54,013 nt of DNA from Bacteroidales bacterium (GTDB lineage Bacteria > Bacteroidota > Bacteroidia > Bacteroidales > UBA932). The stretch is from assembly GCA_017962025.1 (NCBI GenBank), contig JAGCWD010000087.1:1-54013 (forward strand). Reading direction: 5' to 3'. The first letter of the stretch is position 1, and each line of letters begins with the position of its first letter. Made by a program: the position numbers and the translations under genes. Positions 33,201 to 41,227 of the stretch are shown here, piece after piece. The notes below the pieces were generated by a model that worked only from the letters and a program-made list of their open reading frames with translations, made no database searches and had not been told where the DNA came from.

Positions 33201-33256
33201 GGAACATATTGAAGCAGGGTGGACAGCTTTCCTTTGAAATGTCAGACCGGCCTTGA
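30224..33256 (+). CDS. GH92 alpha-mannosidase-like protein with N-terminal carbohydrate-binding domain (copy 2)
   Basis: A 1010-residue paralogue of the preceding protein with the same order: binding domain (SIGHVDGSSNEFALAPD), linker, then GH92 (RWMIGPGPWMPFGMVKIMPDNE, FSHIHEWTMAG, GDEDQGQMSSWYVLSSLGFF). The start is odd. The only ATG gives MLQVILSAIVVLGSIG, which runs straight into the binding domain and has no basic residue, so a normal signal peptide is missing or merged with the domain. The frame is the same as that of copy 1, and only six sense codons lie between the copy 1 TAA and this ATG. The two therefore look like a tandem duplication, or a once-fused protein. It is the last gene of the rightward arm. 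Confidence 0.85.
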   Translation: MLQVILSAIVVLGSIGHVDGSSNEFALAPDRQSEYVSSGFSDANHYFYMKDEDASAFPFVIPGPFAPFAGASHWGGPTLIKSKIVVSLKDVRKDDSFILDIYLTEVDWEPRMRMRLGIGEFEQWMDIGQDDGKITFTIPPGVLKDGANLLELRIYNGKSVSLDAIMLSGNPKTEVVNTGYDPIVEIIPSPYQVELPAGKTSPAVLVHAISRKAGTVRIIVDGEVSEHELRKGENLLEIPCQKSAGKTDISVTWEGKLLAGGKFSTGRQPVRKSIDYVDQMMGSSGSRWMIGPGPWMPFGMVKIMPDNEDSHWKNGYEDNVDNIMGFSHIHEWTMAGLLTMPANGPLMLQSGTEKDPDSGYRSRFDKHHETSRIGYYGVELSDYGILAELTATTRASFQRYTFHKADAPRILVDFLFPGEYPWTVENVMVRKVSDYRIEGSIPSRSWGSGYHGNQTYTLHFVMESDRPILAMNTWNGSDLVKDVEYADNLSEDCGIWLDFGIQAGEQVQIRTGISLVSIENAGLNLQEEITTPFGWSFEAVETAQREVWQNLFDRIKVYTPDALLKKKFYTNLYRSISPRTIWNDVNGQWMDMFGRLAVVEKGKQVYGGDSLWGTHWDLGPFYNILYPEFMSNWLYTFEQTYRRGGWLPVGNPGMKYFRVMVGSPAIPFIASAWQHGIRDFDARLLAEAVAHQQTAPKEELEDGTQFGNESYPDYIDLGYVPLYTDGKGFDGPNYQSYVSNTMEYSFQDWCAASFLRNNGYEDLADTLFRRSSSWKNLFDSSTGFIRPRLRDGSFIEDFDPYKAPGFCEGSSWQFTWYVPHDMESLIGMMGEKSFIDKLEWGMSESAKRNFNATGDDFTKATINHGNQTNMQSAYLFSFTSEPYRTNKWAREIQERYYGIEERDAYPGDEDQGQMSSWYVLSSLGFFEMDGGCSDNPMLCVGSPAFEQVEINLSPGYYGGNKLVIKAQGTSPNRCYVKSAKLDGSDIDPRFIPWNILKQGGQLSFEMSDRP

Positions 33257-33272
33257 GACAACAGAGGCCTGG

Positions 33273-35126
33273 CTATTCAATTTCAATGATGTCGTAAATC
33301 TCAAGGCTGTCGATCCTGAAGACCGCCTTTCCATCCCTATAGTTGAATTTGATGTCCCTCCCTTCCGGCTGGCAGACTATCCGTTCGGGCGCCCTGTCCA
33401 GACGGACTGACACCTCAATATTGCGGACGGGATCGATTGATTCAAAGAATATGGTGTGTCTGTGGTCGCCGGAAGTATTGACCAAATGGACCTGGAGTTT
33501 TCCGTCGTGCTTCCTGACAGACATTTCCACGAAAGGAGAAGACCATATTTCAACAATAGGATCGGAGAATAGCTCTTTCATAATGGATTTCACGCGTGAA
33601 CGTATTCCCTCCGCATTGTTGTCGGAATCGTATTCACTGGCAATCTTCGTCGGAATGAAACCGATCTTTCCGGAACCAAATCCGGCAGAGAACCATCTGT
33701 CTCCACGAAGGCCTACCCCGGAAGCGATGGAGAAGAGTTTTGCCATCTCCTCGCCAATGACGAGAAGGGAACCTCCCTGGTTGACATATTCAAGCAAGTC
33801 GTCACGGAAAATTTCGGAAAGGGTCTCACATTCCGGAACCACGATCAGTGGATAGCGGCTCATGTCTGGTTGTAGCGTGTTCTCGCCGAGGAGATCCACG
33901 CTGTACTGGCTGTCAAGAAGGCATTCAAGGACACCTCCTGCACCTCCAACGTTATTTGGGAACAAAGCCCCTGGATTTCCTGGAATGATTTGATGCTGGT
34001 AATTGTAAGTGGAGAGCAGGACGGCGACCTGGGGTATGGAGACAGAATGATGGCAGAATTGTTGCCTGGCCCTCGCGAATACGGCCACATCGGCCATCGA
34101 CTTGAGTTTCTCCAACTTTACCGATCCGTCCCTGTTCTGAGTGTAATAGGCCTGGAAACCTCCTCCCTGGGACAAGGTTACGGCGGCTTCCCTCATCAGC
34201 TGTACCGAAGGTTTCTGCCCCGGTTGTTCCTTGTCGTTGCTGAAGCTCCAAGCCATAAGGTCCCATGGAACACCCTGGGCGGAAAGATACCTCGCTGCAA
34301 TCCTGGCGGAATTGACGCTGTTCGTTGGAGAGTAGTCTCCCGAAAGGAAATCGAGGGGTGCAGACACCGGCTCAGGCATATGATGGGTGTAAGACCAGTT
34401 GCTACATATCTGGAAACCAGGATATTCCGACCGCACAGCCGAGATATAGTGACGCAGGTAATTGCGGAATGCCTCCCTGTGGAACTGCTTCCATTCGAAC
34501 CATCCCGGGGCTTCCGGAGAGAGAGGGGCATCCATCCCGGTCTGTTCCTTGAACATCTTGACTGCTTTAGTACCATAATCAAGGGCAGTCGCCCAACACT
34601 CGCCGTCCACCCAGACTCCATCGACTCCATATTTCCCTGCCAGTTCTTTGAGCTGTGGAATCAGAAGTTTGTCAACATAGGGGCTGAATACGGAAGTATT
34701 GTTCTTGCTCGGATTCCCGTCCTTATCCTTTACTGCCCATTCCGGATGGAGTTCCACTGCCCTGGAATCCCAGACTCCGGAATAATGAAGATAAAGGGCG
34801 ACTCCGTTGCGTGCGGTCACCTCGCGCCAGACGGCCAGCGGATCTCCTGTGACTCCTGGGGCTGGATTGCCCACGAGGGTGGGATAACTTGAATAACCAG
34901 GATGTCCCTTGCAGTCAATCTGGATATAGTCCGGATGGACTTTGTCGAGAATCTCCTGAATCATTTCCGGTGTTGTATTGACTCCTATTCCACTGTCAGA
35001 GGAATTGGCATGGAAATCAAAATGGATTCCGAGGAAACTCTGGTCCCTGCGGAGTCTCTCCTGGCCGCTTGATACCAGGACGCTTGACAAAACAGCAAGC
35101 AAAAGGATTGGATATTTCAGTCTCAT
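33273..35126 (-). CDS. Secreted TIM-barrel glycoside hydrolase-like protein with amidotransferase-like domain
   Basis: A 617-residue protein with a signal peptide (MRLKYPILLLAVLSSVLVSSGQ). Residues about 28-370 are a TIM barrel (FLGIHFDFHANSSD, HPDYIQIDCKGHPGYSSYPT, YGVDGVWVDGECW with candidate catalytic acids, FQICSNWSY, VPWDLMAWSFS). Residues about 375-530 are a Rossmann-like domain as in beta-galactosidase trimerisation domains (VAVLLSTYNYQHQ, YPLIVVPECETLSEIFRDDLLEYVNQGGSLLVIGEE). A C-terminal beta domain follows. The architecture resembles the GH29-like or hypothetical GHL families; I cannot assign a CAZy family. It is convergent with the second GH92 gene (16 bases apart) and closes the island. 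Confidence 0.72.
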   Translation of the reverse strand: MRLKYPILLLAVLSSVLVSSGQERLRRDQSFLGIHFDFHANSSDSGIGVNTTPEMIQEILDKVHPDYIQIDCKGHPGYSSYPTLVGNPAPGVTGDPLAVWREVTARNGVALYLHYSGVWDSRAVELHPEWAVKDKDGNPSKNNTSVFSPYVDKLLIPQLKELAGKYGVDGVWVDGECWATALDYGTKAVKMFKEQTGMDAPLSPEAPGWFEWKQFHREAFRNYLRHYISAVRSEYPGFQICSNWSYTHHMPEPVSAPLDFLSGDYSPTNSVNSARIAARYLSAQGVPWDLMAWSFSNDKEQPGQKPSVQLMREAAVTLSQGGGFQAYYTQNRDGSVKLEKLKSMADVAVFARARQQFCHHSVSIPQVAVLLSTYNYQHQIIPGNPGALFPNNVGGAGGVLECLLDSQYSVDLLGENTLQPDMSRYPLIVVPECETLSEIFRDDLLEYVNQGGSLLVIGEEMAKLFSIASGVGLRGDRWFSAGFGSGKIGFIPTKIASEYDSDNNAEGIRSRVKSIMKELFSDPIVEIWSSPFVEMSVRKHDGKLQVHLVNTSGDHRHTIFFESIDPVRNIEVSVRLDRAPERIVCQPEGRDIKFNYRDGKAVFRIDSLEIYDIIEIE

Positions 35127-35134
35127 GATAAAGA

Positions 35135-35142
35135 CAAATTTA
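35135..35142 (-). promoter_or_regulatory. Putative -7 box (TAAATTTG) for the TIM-barrel hydrolase gene
   Basis: Minus-strand TAAATTTG matches TAnnTTTG only 9 bases from the ATG at 35126, which would give an almost leaderless mRNA. No -33 box is evident. Confidence 0.35.
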
Positions 35143-35165
35143 TCAAATAATTGAGGAATAATGAC

Positions 35166-35173
35166 TATCTTTG
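35166..35173 (+). promoter_or_regulatory. Putative -7 box (TATCTTTG) for enolase
   Basis: TATCTTTG is an exact TAnnTTTG match, 46 bases upstream of the enolase ATG. The leader is A/T-rich, as expected for a highly expressed Bacteroidota gene. The -33 box is not clear. Confidence 0.55.
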
Positions 35174-35216
35174 TCTTTTGGGTTGAACGTAAATTTAATT
35201 ATCAAATATTCATTAA

Positions 35217-36527
<1,311 letters not shown>

Positions 36528-36544
36528 GATCCTTGTCTTATAAG

Positions 36545-36582
36545 AAAAGCCGACCCTTTGAACAGGGCCGGCTTTTTTATTT
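36545..36582 (+). terminator. Rho-independent terminator of enolase
   Basis: AGCCGACCCT (36548-36557) pairs with AGGGCCGGCT (36564-36573) with one A-C mismatch around a 6-nt loop, followed by five T residues. It lies 20 bases after the enolase stop, before the convergent aspA gene. Confidence 0.85.
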
Positions 36583-36594
36583 AACCTATGGAGG

Positions 36595-37986
36595 TTAACC
36601 TACCATATTCTCAGGATCAAGAGCTTTGTCAAGAGCTTCTTTGGTCATGACGCCCTGTTCTAGCACGATGTCATAGACCGAACGGTTAGTCTCAAGAGCC
36701 TCCTTGGCAATCTTTGTACTGGCCTTGTAACCGATGATAGGGTTAAGGGCGGTGACAATACCGATACTGTTCTTTACCATGTCATAGCAGCGCTCCTTGT
36801 TGACGGTGATGCCCTCGATGCATTCTGTGCGAAGGGTGTTCATGGCATTGGTAAGCCAGGTTATGCTTTCCATTATGGACTCGGCAATCACCGGCTCCAT
36901 GACATTGAGCTGGAGCTGGCCGGCCTCTGCGGCAAAGGAGACAGCAGTGTCATTTCCGATAACCTTGAAGCAGACCTGGTTGGTAACCTCGGGGATGACG
37001 GGATTGACCTTTCCAGGCATGATGGATGATCCGGGAGCCTTGGGAGGAAGGTTGATCTCATTCAAGCCGCAGCGTGGACCGGAAGCCATAAGCCTGAGGT
37101 CGTTACATATCTTTGAAAGTTTTACGGCAAGCCTCTTGAGTGCTCCTGAATAGCTCACATAGGCTCCTGTGTCCGGAGTTGCCTCCACCAGGTCAGGGGC
37201 AGCAATGAACTTCTCTCCTGTAAGCTGGGTAAGTTTTCTTGCACAAAGCTCAGCAAAGCCGGGCTTTGCGTTCAAACCGGTACCGATGGCTGTTCCACCC
37301 ATGTTGATCTCATAGAGCAGATTGACATTCCTCTCAAGATTGAGGACTTCCTCGCCGAGATTTGTGGCATAGGCATGGAACTCCTGACCGGAAGTCATCG
37401 GGACAGCATCCTGCAACTGGGTACGTCCCATCTTGATCACATCCTTGAATTCGACACCTTTGGCCCTGAAGGCCTCGATGAGATTCTCCAGGCTCTTAAC
37501 GAGTTTCCTGTTCATCCTGATGAATGCATAGCGGAAGGCGGAAGGATAGGCATCGTTGGTGGACTGGGCACAGTTCACATGGTCGTTTGGAGAGCAGAAT
37601 TTGTACTCGCCTTTCTTGTGACCCATTATCTCGAGCGCACGGTTTGCGATAACCTCGTTGGCATTCATATTAACCGAGGTACCGGCACCTCCCTGCATCA
37701 TGTCCACGGGAAACTGGTCGTGGAGATTGCCGTTGATGATCTCGCGGCAGGCGGCCACGATTGCATCAGCAATCACGGGATCGAGGGCACCGAGTTCCTT
37801 GTTTGTCTCTGCGGCGGCAAGCTTGATGCATGCCATCGCGACAACATAATCAGGATAGTCACACATCCTGGTGTTGGAAATCTTGTAGTTGTTGATGGCC
37901 CTCTGTGTCTGTACACCATAATAGGCCTCGGCAGGAACCTGAAGTTCTCCCAACAGGTCGGATTCAATTCTGTATTTTTCGTTCAT
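36595..37986 (-). CDS. aspA: Aspartate ammonia-lyase
   Basis: A 463-residue enzyme of the fumarase/aspartase superfamily that deaminates aspartate to fumarate. Landmarks: RIESDLLGELQVPAEAYYGVQT at the start, MMQGGAGTSVNMNANEVIANRA, NDHVNCAQSTNDAYPS, MGRTQLQDAVPM, and the catalytic signature GSSIMPGKVNPVIPE with the mobile-loop Ser. The superfamily includes fumarase C, but the overall sequence and the TECIEGITVNKERC segment fit aspartase best. In anaerobic Bacteroidales it feeds fumarate to fumarate reductase. It lies downstream of secDF on the same strand, with a stem-loop between the two genes. Confidence 0.94.
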   Translation of the reverse strand: MNEKYRIESDLLGELQVPAEAYYGVQTQRAINNYKISNTRMCDYPDYVVAMACIKLAAAETNKELGALDPVIADAIVAACREIINGNLHDQFPVDMMQGGAGTSVNMNANEVIANRALEIMGHKKGEYKFCSPNDHVNCAQSTNDAYPSAFRYAFIRMNRKLVKSLENLIEAFRAKGVEFKDVIKMGRTQLQDAVPMTSGQEFHAYATNLGEEVLNLERNVNLLYEINMGGTAIGTGLNAKPGFAELCARKLTQLTGEKFIAAPDLVEATPDTGAYVSYSGALKRLAVKLSKICNDLRLMASGPRCGLNEINLPPKAPGSSIMPGKVNPVIPEVTNQVCFKVIGNDTAVSFAAEAGQLQLNVMEPVIAESIMESITWLTNAMNTLRTECIEGITVNKERCYDMVKNSIGIVTALNPIIGYKASTKIAKEALETNRSVYDIVLEQGVMTKEALDKALDPENMVG

Positions 37987-38002
37987 TACAATTGGTTATT
38001 AT

Positions 38003-38031
38003 AAAGCGCCGACTTTTTGGGCCGGCGCTTT
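38003..38031 (-). terminator. Stem-loop between secDF and aspA
   Basis: A perfect 9-bp stem (AAAGCGCCG with CGGCGCTTT) closes an 11-nt loop, 19 bases downstream of the secDF stop in the direction of transcription. The T tract is short (TTTAT), so termination may be partial and aspA may receive read-through from secDF. Confidence 0.7.
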
Positions 38032-38049
38032 GTGTTATAAATTTAATTC

Positions 38050-41000
38050 TTACTTCGAAGATTTCTTGGCAGGAGCTGCAGCAAGTTTCTTCTGACGGGC
38101 GATGGTGGCATCGTACATCACCGGAGTACCGATGAAGATTGATGCATAAGTACCGATGCAGATACCAAGGATGAGGGCAACTGCGAGACCCCTGATGGAT
38201 TCACCTCCCCAGATCGCTATTGCGAGCATGGTAACGAGGGTGGAGACAGAGGTGTTCATCGTCCTGGTCAAAGTGGCATTCAAGGCCAGGTTGGTGTTGG
38301 TCTTGATGTCGGTGTTCGGATGGAGGGTCCTGTACTCACGGATACGGTCGAAAATAACCACGTTATCGTTGATAGCGTATCCGATAATCGTCAGGATAGC
38401 CGCGATAAACGTCTGGTCAACGTCAAGGTTGAACGGCAGGATGCCGGAGAACAGTGAGAAGAATCCGATGACGATAATAGCGGTGTGGGCCAGCGAGACG
38501 ACACCACCGAGACCCCATGTCCAGCCCCTGAACCTGAAGGCTATGTAAGCGAAGATGACGAAGAGGGCAAGGATAACTGCGATGATAGCATCCCTCTTGA
38601 TGTCATTTGCAATGGTAGGACCGACCTTGTCGGAAGAGATAATACCATTGGCATTGTCAAGGGTTGACTTGAAATCGTTCAGGCTGAGATCCTCTGCGAA
38701 GAACGGCTTGAGGGCATTGAAGAGCTTTCCTTCGACCTCGGCATCAACATCCGTTGACTCCTCATCGTTCTTGTACTGGGTCGTGATCTTCATCTGGCTC
38801 TCGCCACCGAACTGCTTGACCTCAACTGCTCCGTCGAACTCGGCGATAGCAGCCTCACGGATCTCTTCAGCTGTGACCGGCTTGTCAAAGCGGACAACAT
38901 AGGTACGACCGCCGGTGAAATCAACACCATAGGTGAAGCCCTTGGTGAATATCGAAACGAGGGATATGAGAATGAGGGCACCGGAGATGATGTAGGACCA
39001 CTTGCGGGCACTGATGAAGTCGATGTGGGTGTTCTTCAGGAAGTTCTTGGTCAGCCTGTTCTCGAAAGAGATGTTCTTTCCCTTCTTGATACGGTCGTCA
39101 AAGATAAGACGGGTAACGAAGATGGAAGTGAGAACGGAGGTTATGATACCGATAATCAAAGTGGTAGCAAATCCCTGGACAGGACCGGAACCGAAGATGA
39201 AGAGAACGATACCGGTAAGAAGGGTGGTAACCTGACCGTCGATAATGGCGGAATAGGCGTTCCTGTAACCGTCGGCCACGGCCTTGCTCAGGCCCTTGCC
39301 GGCGGCAAGCTCCTCTTTGATACGTTCATAGATAATCACGTTCGCATCAACAGCCATACCCATTGTCAAGACAAGACCGGCGATACCGGGCAGTGTCAGG
39401 ACAGCTCCGAACGAAACGAGGACTCCGAAGAGGAGAAGCACGTTGCACAGAAGGGCGATGTCGGCGGCGATACCTGCTCCCTGATAGAAGAATATCATGT
39501 ACACGAGCACGAGAAGGAAGGCGATCAGGAAGGAAATCATACCGGCCCTGATCGACTTGGCACCGAGGGAAGGTCCAACCACCTGCTCCTGGATGATAGT
39601 AGCAGGGGCGGGAAGCTTACCGGACTTGAGAACGTTCACAAGGTCGGTAGCCTCATCCGGAGTGAAGTGACCGGTTATGGAGGACTGTCCGCCTGTGATG
39701 GCGCTGTTGACATTAGGATAGGAATATACCATGCCGTCGAGGACGATGGCTATCTGCCTTCCAACGTTATCGCCGGTCATACGGGCCCAAACGTTGGCAC
39801 CCTCGGCATTCATGCTCATGGAGACTGAAGGCTCTCCGTTGGTACCATGGTCATAAACCACGCGGGCGTCAGTCACGACACCACCGTCAAGCTTGGCCTT
39901 TCCATCCCTTGAAGTGGACTTGATAGCAACAAGTTCGAAGATATTGTCAGCATCGAAATACTCTGAAGGCTTGACTGACCACATCGGGCGGAACTCGGCA
40001 GGGAAAATCTCAGCAACCTGAGGCATGGAGAGATACCTGTTGACCTTGGCAGTGTCGATAGCAGCAGCGAAACCGATGCAGGCATTACCGGTGTACTGGG
40101 AAGGGGTCAGAACCGCAAAGAGGGGATTCTGCCTCTTGTAGGCCTCAAGCTCTGCATCAGAAACCTGATTCTGTGCAATCTCGGAAGCGAGGAGGGAATC
40201 CTTGCTCTCGGTAGCAGGCTGGTCGGCCTCAGCCACAGGCTCGTCCACAAGAATCTCAGCGAGCTTTGCGTTGGCCTCGGCAAGGTAACCGGAAATCTCC
40301 TGGTTTGTGAAGGTCTCCCAGAATTCAAGGGAAGCGGTTCCCTGGAGGAGTTTCCTAACACGTTCAGGTTCCTTGACACCAGGGAGCTCGACGAGGATAC
40401 GTCCGGTGTTTCCAATCTTCTGGATGGAAGGCTGGGTGACACCGAAACGGTCAATACGGTTCCTCAGAACGTTGAATGAGTTGGAAACTGCACTCTCGGA
40501 TTCGGAACGGATGACGTTCAAGACCTCGGCGTCGGTGGATTCCGGCTTGATCTTGTCCTTCATCTCATAGGTTCCGAAGATCTGGGCAAGCCTCTGACCA
40601 TTCGATACCTCCTTCCAAGCATTGCCGAAAAGGGTTATGAAGTCATCTCTTGAATTGACGCTACGCTCCTTTGCAAGAGCAATCGCCTTCTGGAATTCGG
40701 GAGATGGGTTATCACCGGAAAGAGCCTTTACAAGGTCCTGGAGCTGAACCTGCAGCATGACGTTCATACCGCCCTTAAGGTCCAGACCAAGATTGATTTC
40801 CTTGGACTTGCAATCCTTGTAGGTGTTCCAGAGATAAACCTTCTGGGATGAAATTGAATCAATGTAGACCCTGTTCTGGTCCTTTCTAATCGAGTCCAGA
40901 TAATAAGCCTGGTCCTCGGAGGCAATCTTGGAGAAAGAGGGGGCGTTCATCGCTGCGACCGCAGCTTTCTCCGCAAACTTGTTTGCCTTCCTTTCCTGGA

Positions 41001-41088
41001 TGGCCGTTACCGCTGTAAATGAAAGCTGCCAGAGGGAAGCAATCGCAAGCAAGATGGCAACAAGCCTTATCCAACCTTTACTTTGCAT
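38050..41088 (-). CDS. secDF: Protein translocase SecDF (fused SecD and SecF)
   Basis: A 1012-residue inner-membrane protein that uses the proton gradient to aid Sec-dependent export. The SecD part (1 to about 660) has an N-terminal helix, the LGLDLKGGMNVMLQV segment, a large periplasmic domain with FRVLRNRIDRFGVTQPSIQ-type sequence (here NVLRNRIDRFGVTQ), then VVGPSLGAKSIRAGMIS and the membrane block with MGMAVDANVIIYERIKEEL. The SecF part (about 690-1012) has GVDFTGGRTYVVRF, VGPTIANDIKRDA and IIGYAINDNVVIFDRIREYR. Fusion is the usual form in Bacteroidota. There is an acidic-residue-rich insert in the periplasmic region (LVDEPVAEADQPATESKD). The TPR/SPOR protein diverges from it. Confidence 0.96.
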   Translation of the reverse strand: MQSKGWIRLVAILLAIASLWQLSFTAVTAIQERKANKFAEKAAVAAMNAPSFSKIASEDQAYYLDSIRKDQNRVYIDSISSQKVYLWNTYKDCKSKEINLGLDLKGGMNVMLQVQLQDLVKALSGDNPSPEFQKAIALAKERSVNSRDDFITLFGNAWKEVSNGQRLAQIFGTYEMKDKIKPESTDAEVLNVIRSESESAVSNSFNVLRNRIDRFGVTQPSIQKIGNTGRILVELPGVKEPERVRKLLQGTASLEFWETFTNQEISGYLAEANAKLAEILVDEPVAEADQPATESKDSLLASEIAQNQVSDAELEAYKRQNPLFAVLTPSQYTGNACIGFAAAIDTAKVNRYLSMPQVAEIFPAEFRPMWSVKPSEYFDADNIFELVAIKSTSRDGKAKLDGGVVTDARVVYDHGTNGEPSVSMSMNAEGANVWARMTGDNVGRQIAIVLDGMVYSYPNVNSAITGGQSSITGHFTPDEATDLVNVLKSGKLPAPATIIQEQVVGPSLGAKSIRAGMISFLIAFLLVLVYMIFFYQGAGIAADIALLCNVLLLFGVLVSFGAVLTLPGIAGLVLTMGMAVDANVIIYERIKEELAAGKGLSKAVADGYRNAYSAIIDGQVTTLLTGIVLFIFGSGPVQGFATTLIIGIITSVLTSIFVTRLIFDDRIKKGKNISFENRLTKNFLKNTHIDFISARKWSYIISGALILISLVSIFTKGFTYGVDFTGGRTYVVRFDKPVTAEEIREAAIAEFDGAVEVKQFGGESQMKITTQYKNDEESTDVDAEVEGKLFNALKPFFAEDLSLNDFKSTLDNANGIISSDKVGPTIANDIKRDAIIAVILALFVIFAYIAFRFRGWTWGLGGVVSLAHTAIIVIGFFSLFSGILPFNLDVDQTFIAAILTIIGYAINDNVVIFDRIREYRTLHPNTDIKTNTNLALNATLTRTMNTSVSTLVTMLAIAIWGGESIRGLAVALILGICIGTYASIFIGTPVMYDATIARQKKLAAAPAKKSSK

Positions 41089-41143
41089 AACTTTTTACTT
41101 TATTTTTTTAATGTTTTTTCTTTCGCGCGTAAAAATAAGGGTA

Positions 41144-41151
41144 CAAATTTA
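41144..41151 (-). promoter_or_regulatory. Putative -7 box (TAAATTTG) for secDF
   Basis: Minus-strand TAAATTTG matches TAnnTTTG 55 bases upstream of the secDF ATG, within a very A/T-rich divergent intergenic region (41089-41227). No -33 TTTG is clear. Confidence 0.45.
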
Positions 41152-41192
41152 GCATTTTTTTCTTAGAAAGAAATTATCTGCCAAGTATTTCT

Positions 41193-41200
41193 TATTTTTG
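41193..41200 (+). promoter_or_regulatory. Putative -7 box (TATTTTTG) for the TPR/SPOR protein gene
   Basis: TATTTTTG matches TAnnTTTG 27 bases before the ATG at 41228. The -33 element is not obvious. Confidence 0.5.
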
Positions 41201-41227
41201 CAGATGCATTGATCCCGATTTTCCGGA

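Noticed and set aside
18373-35126. Canonical Sus-type polysaccharide utilisation locus
   Set aside because: No SusC/TonB-dependent receptor, SusD, HTCS or ECF/anti-sigma gene is present in the window, so the label would overstate the evidence.
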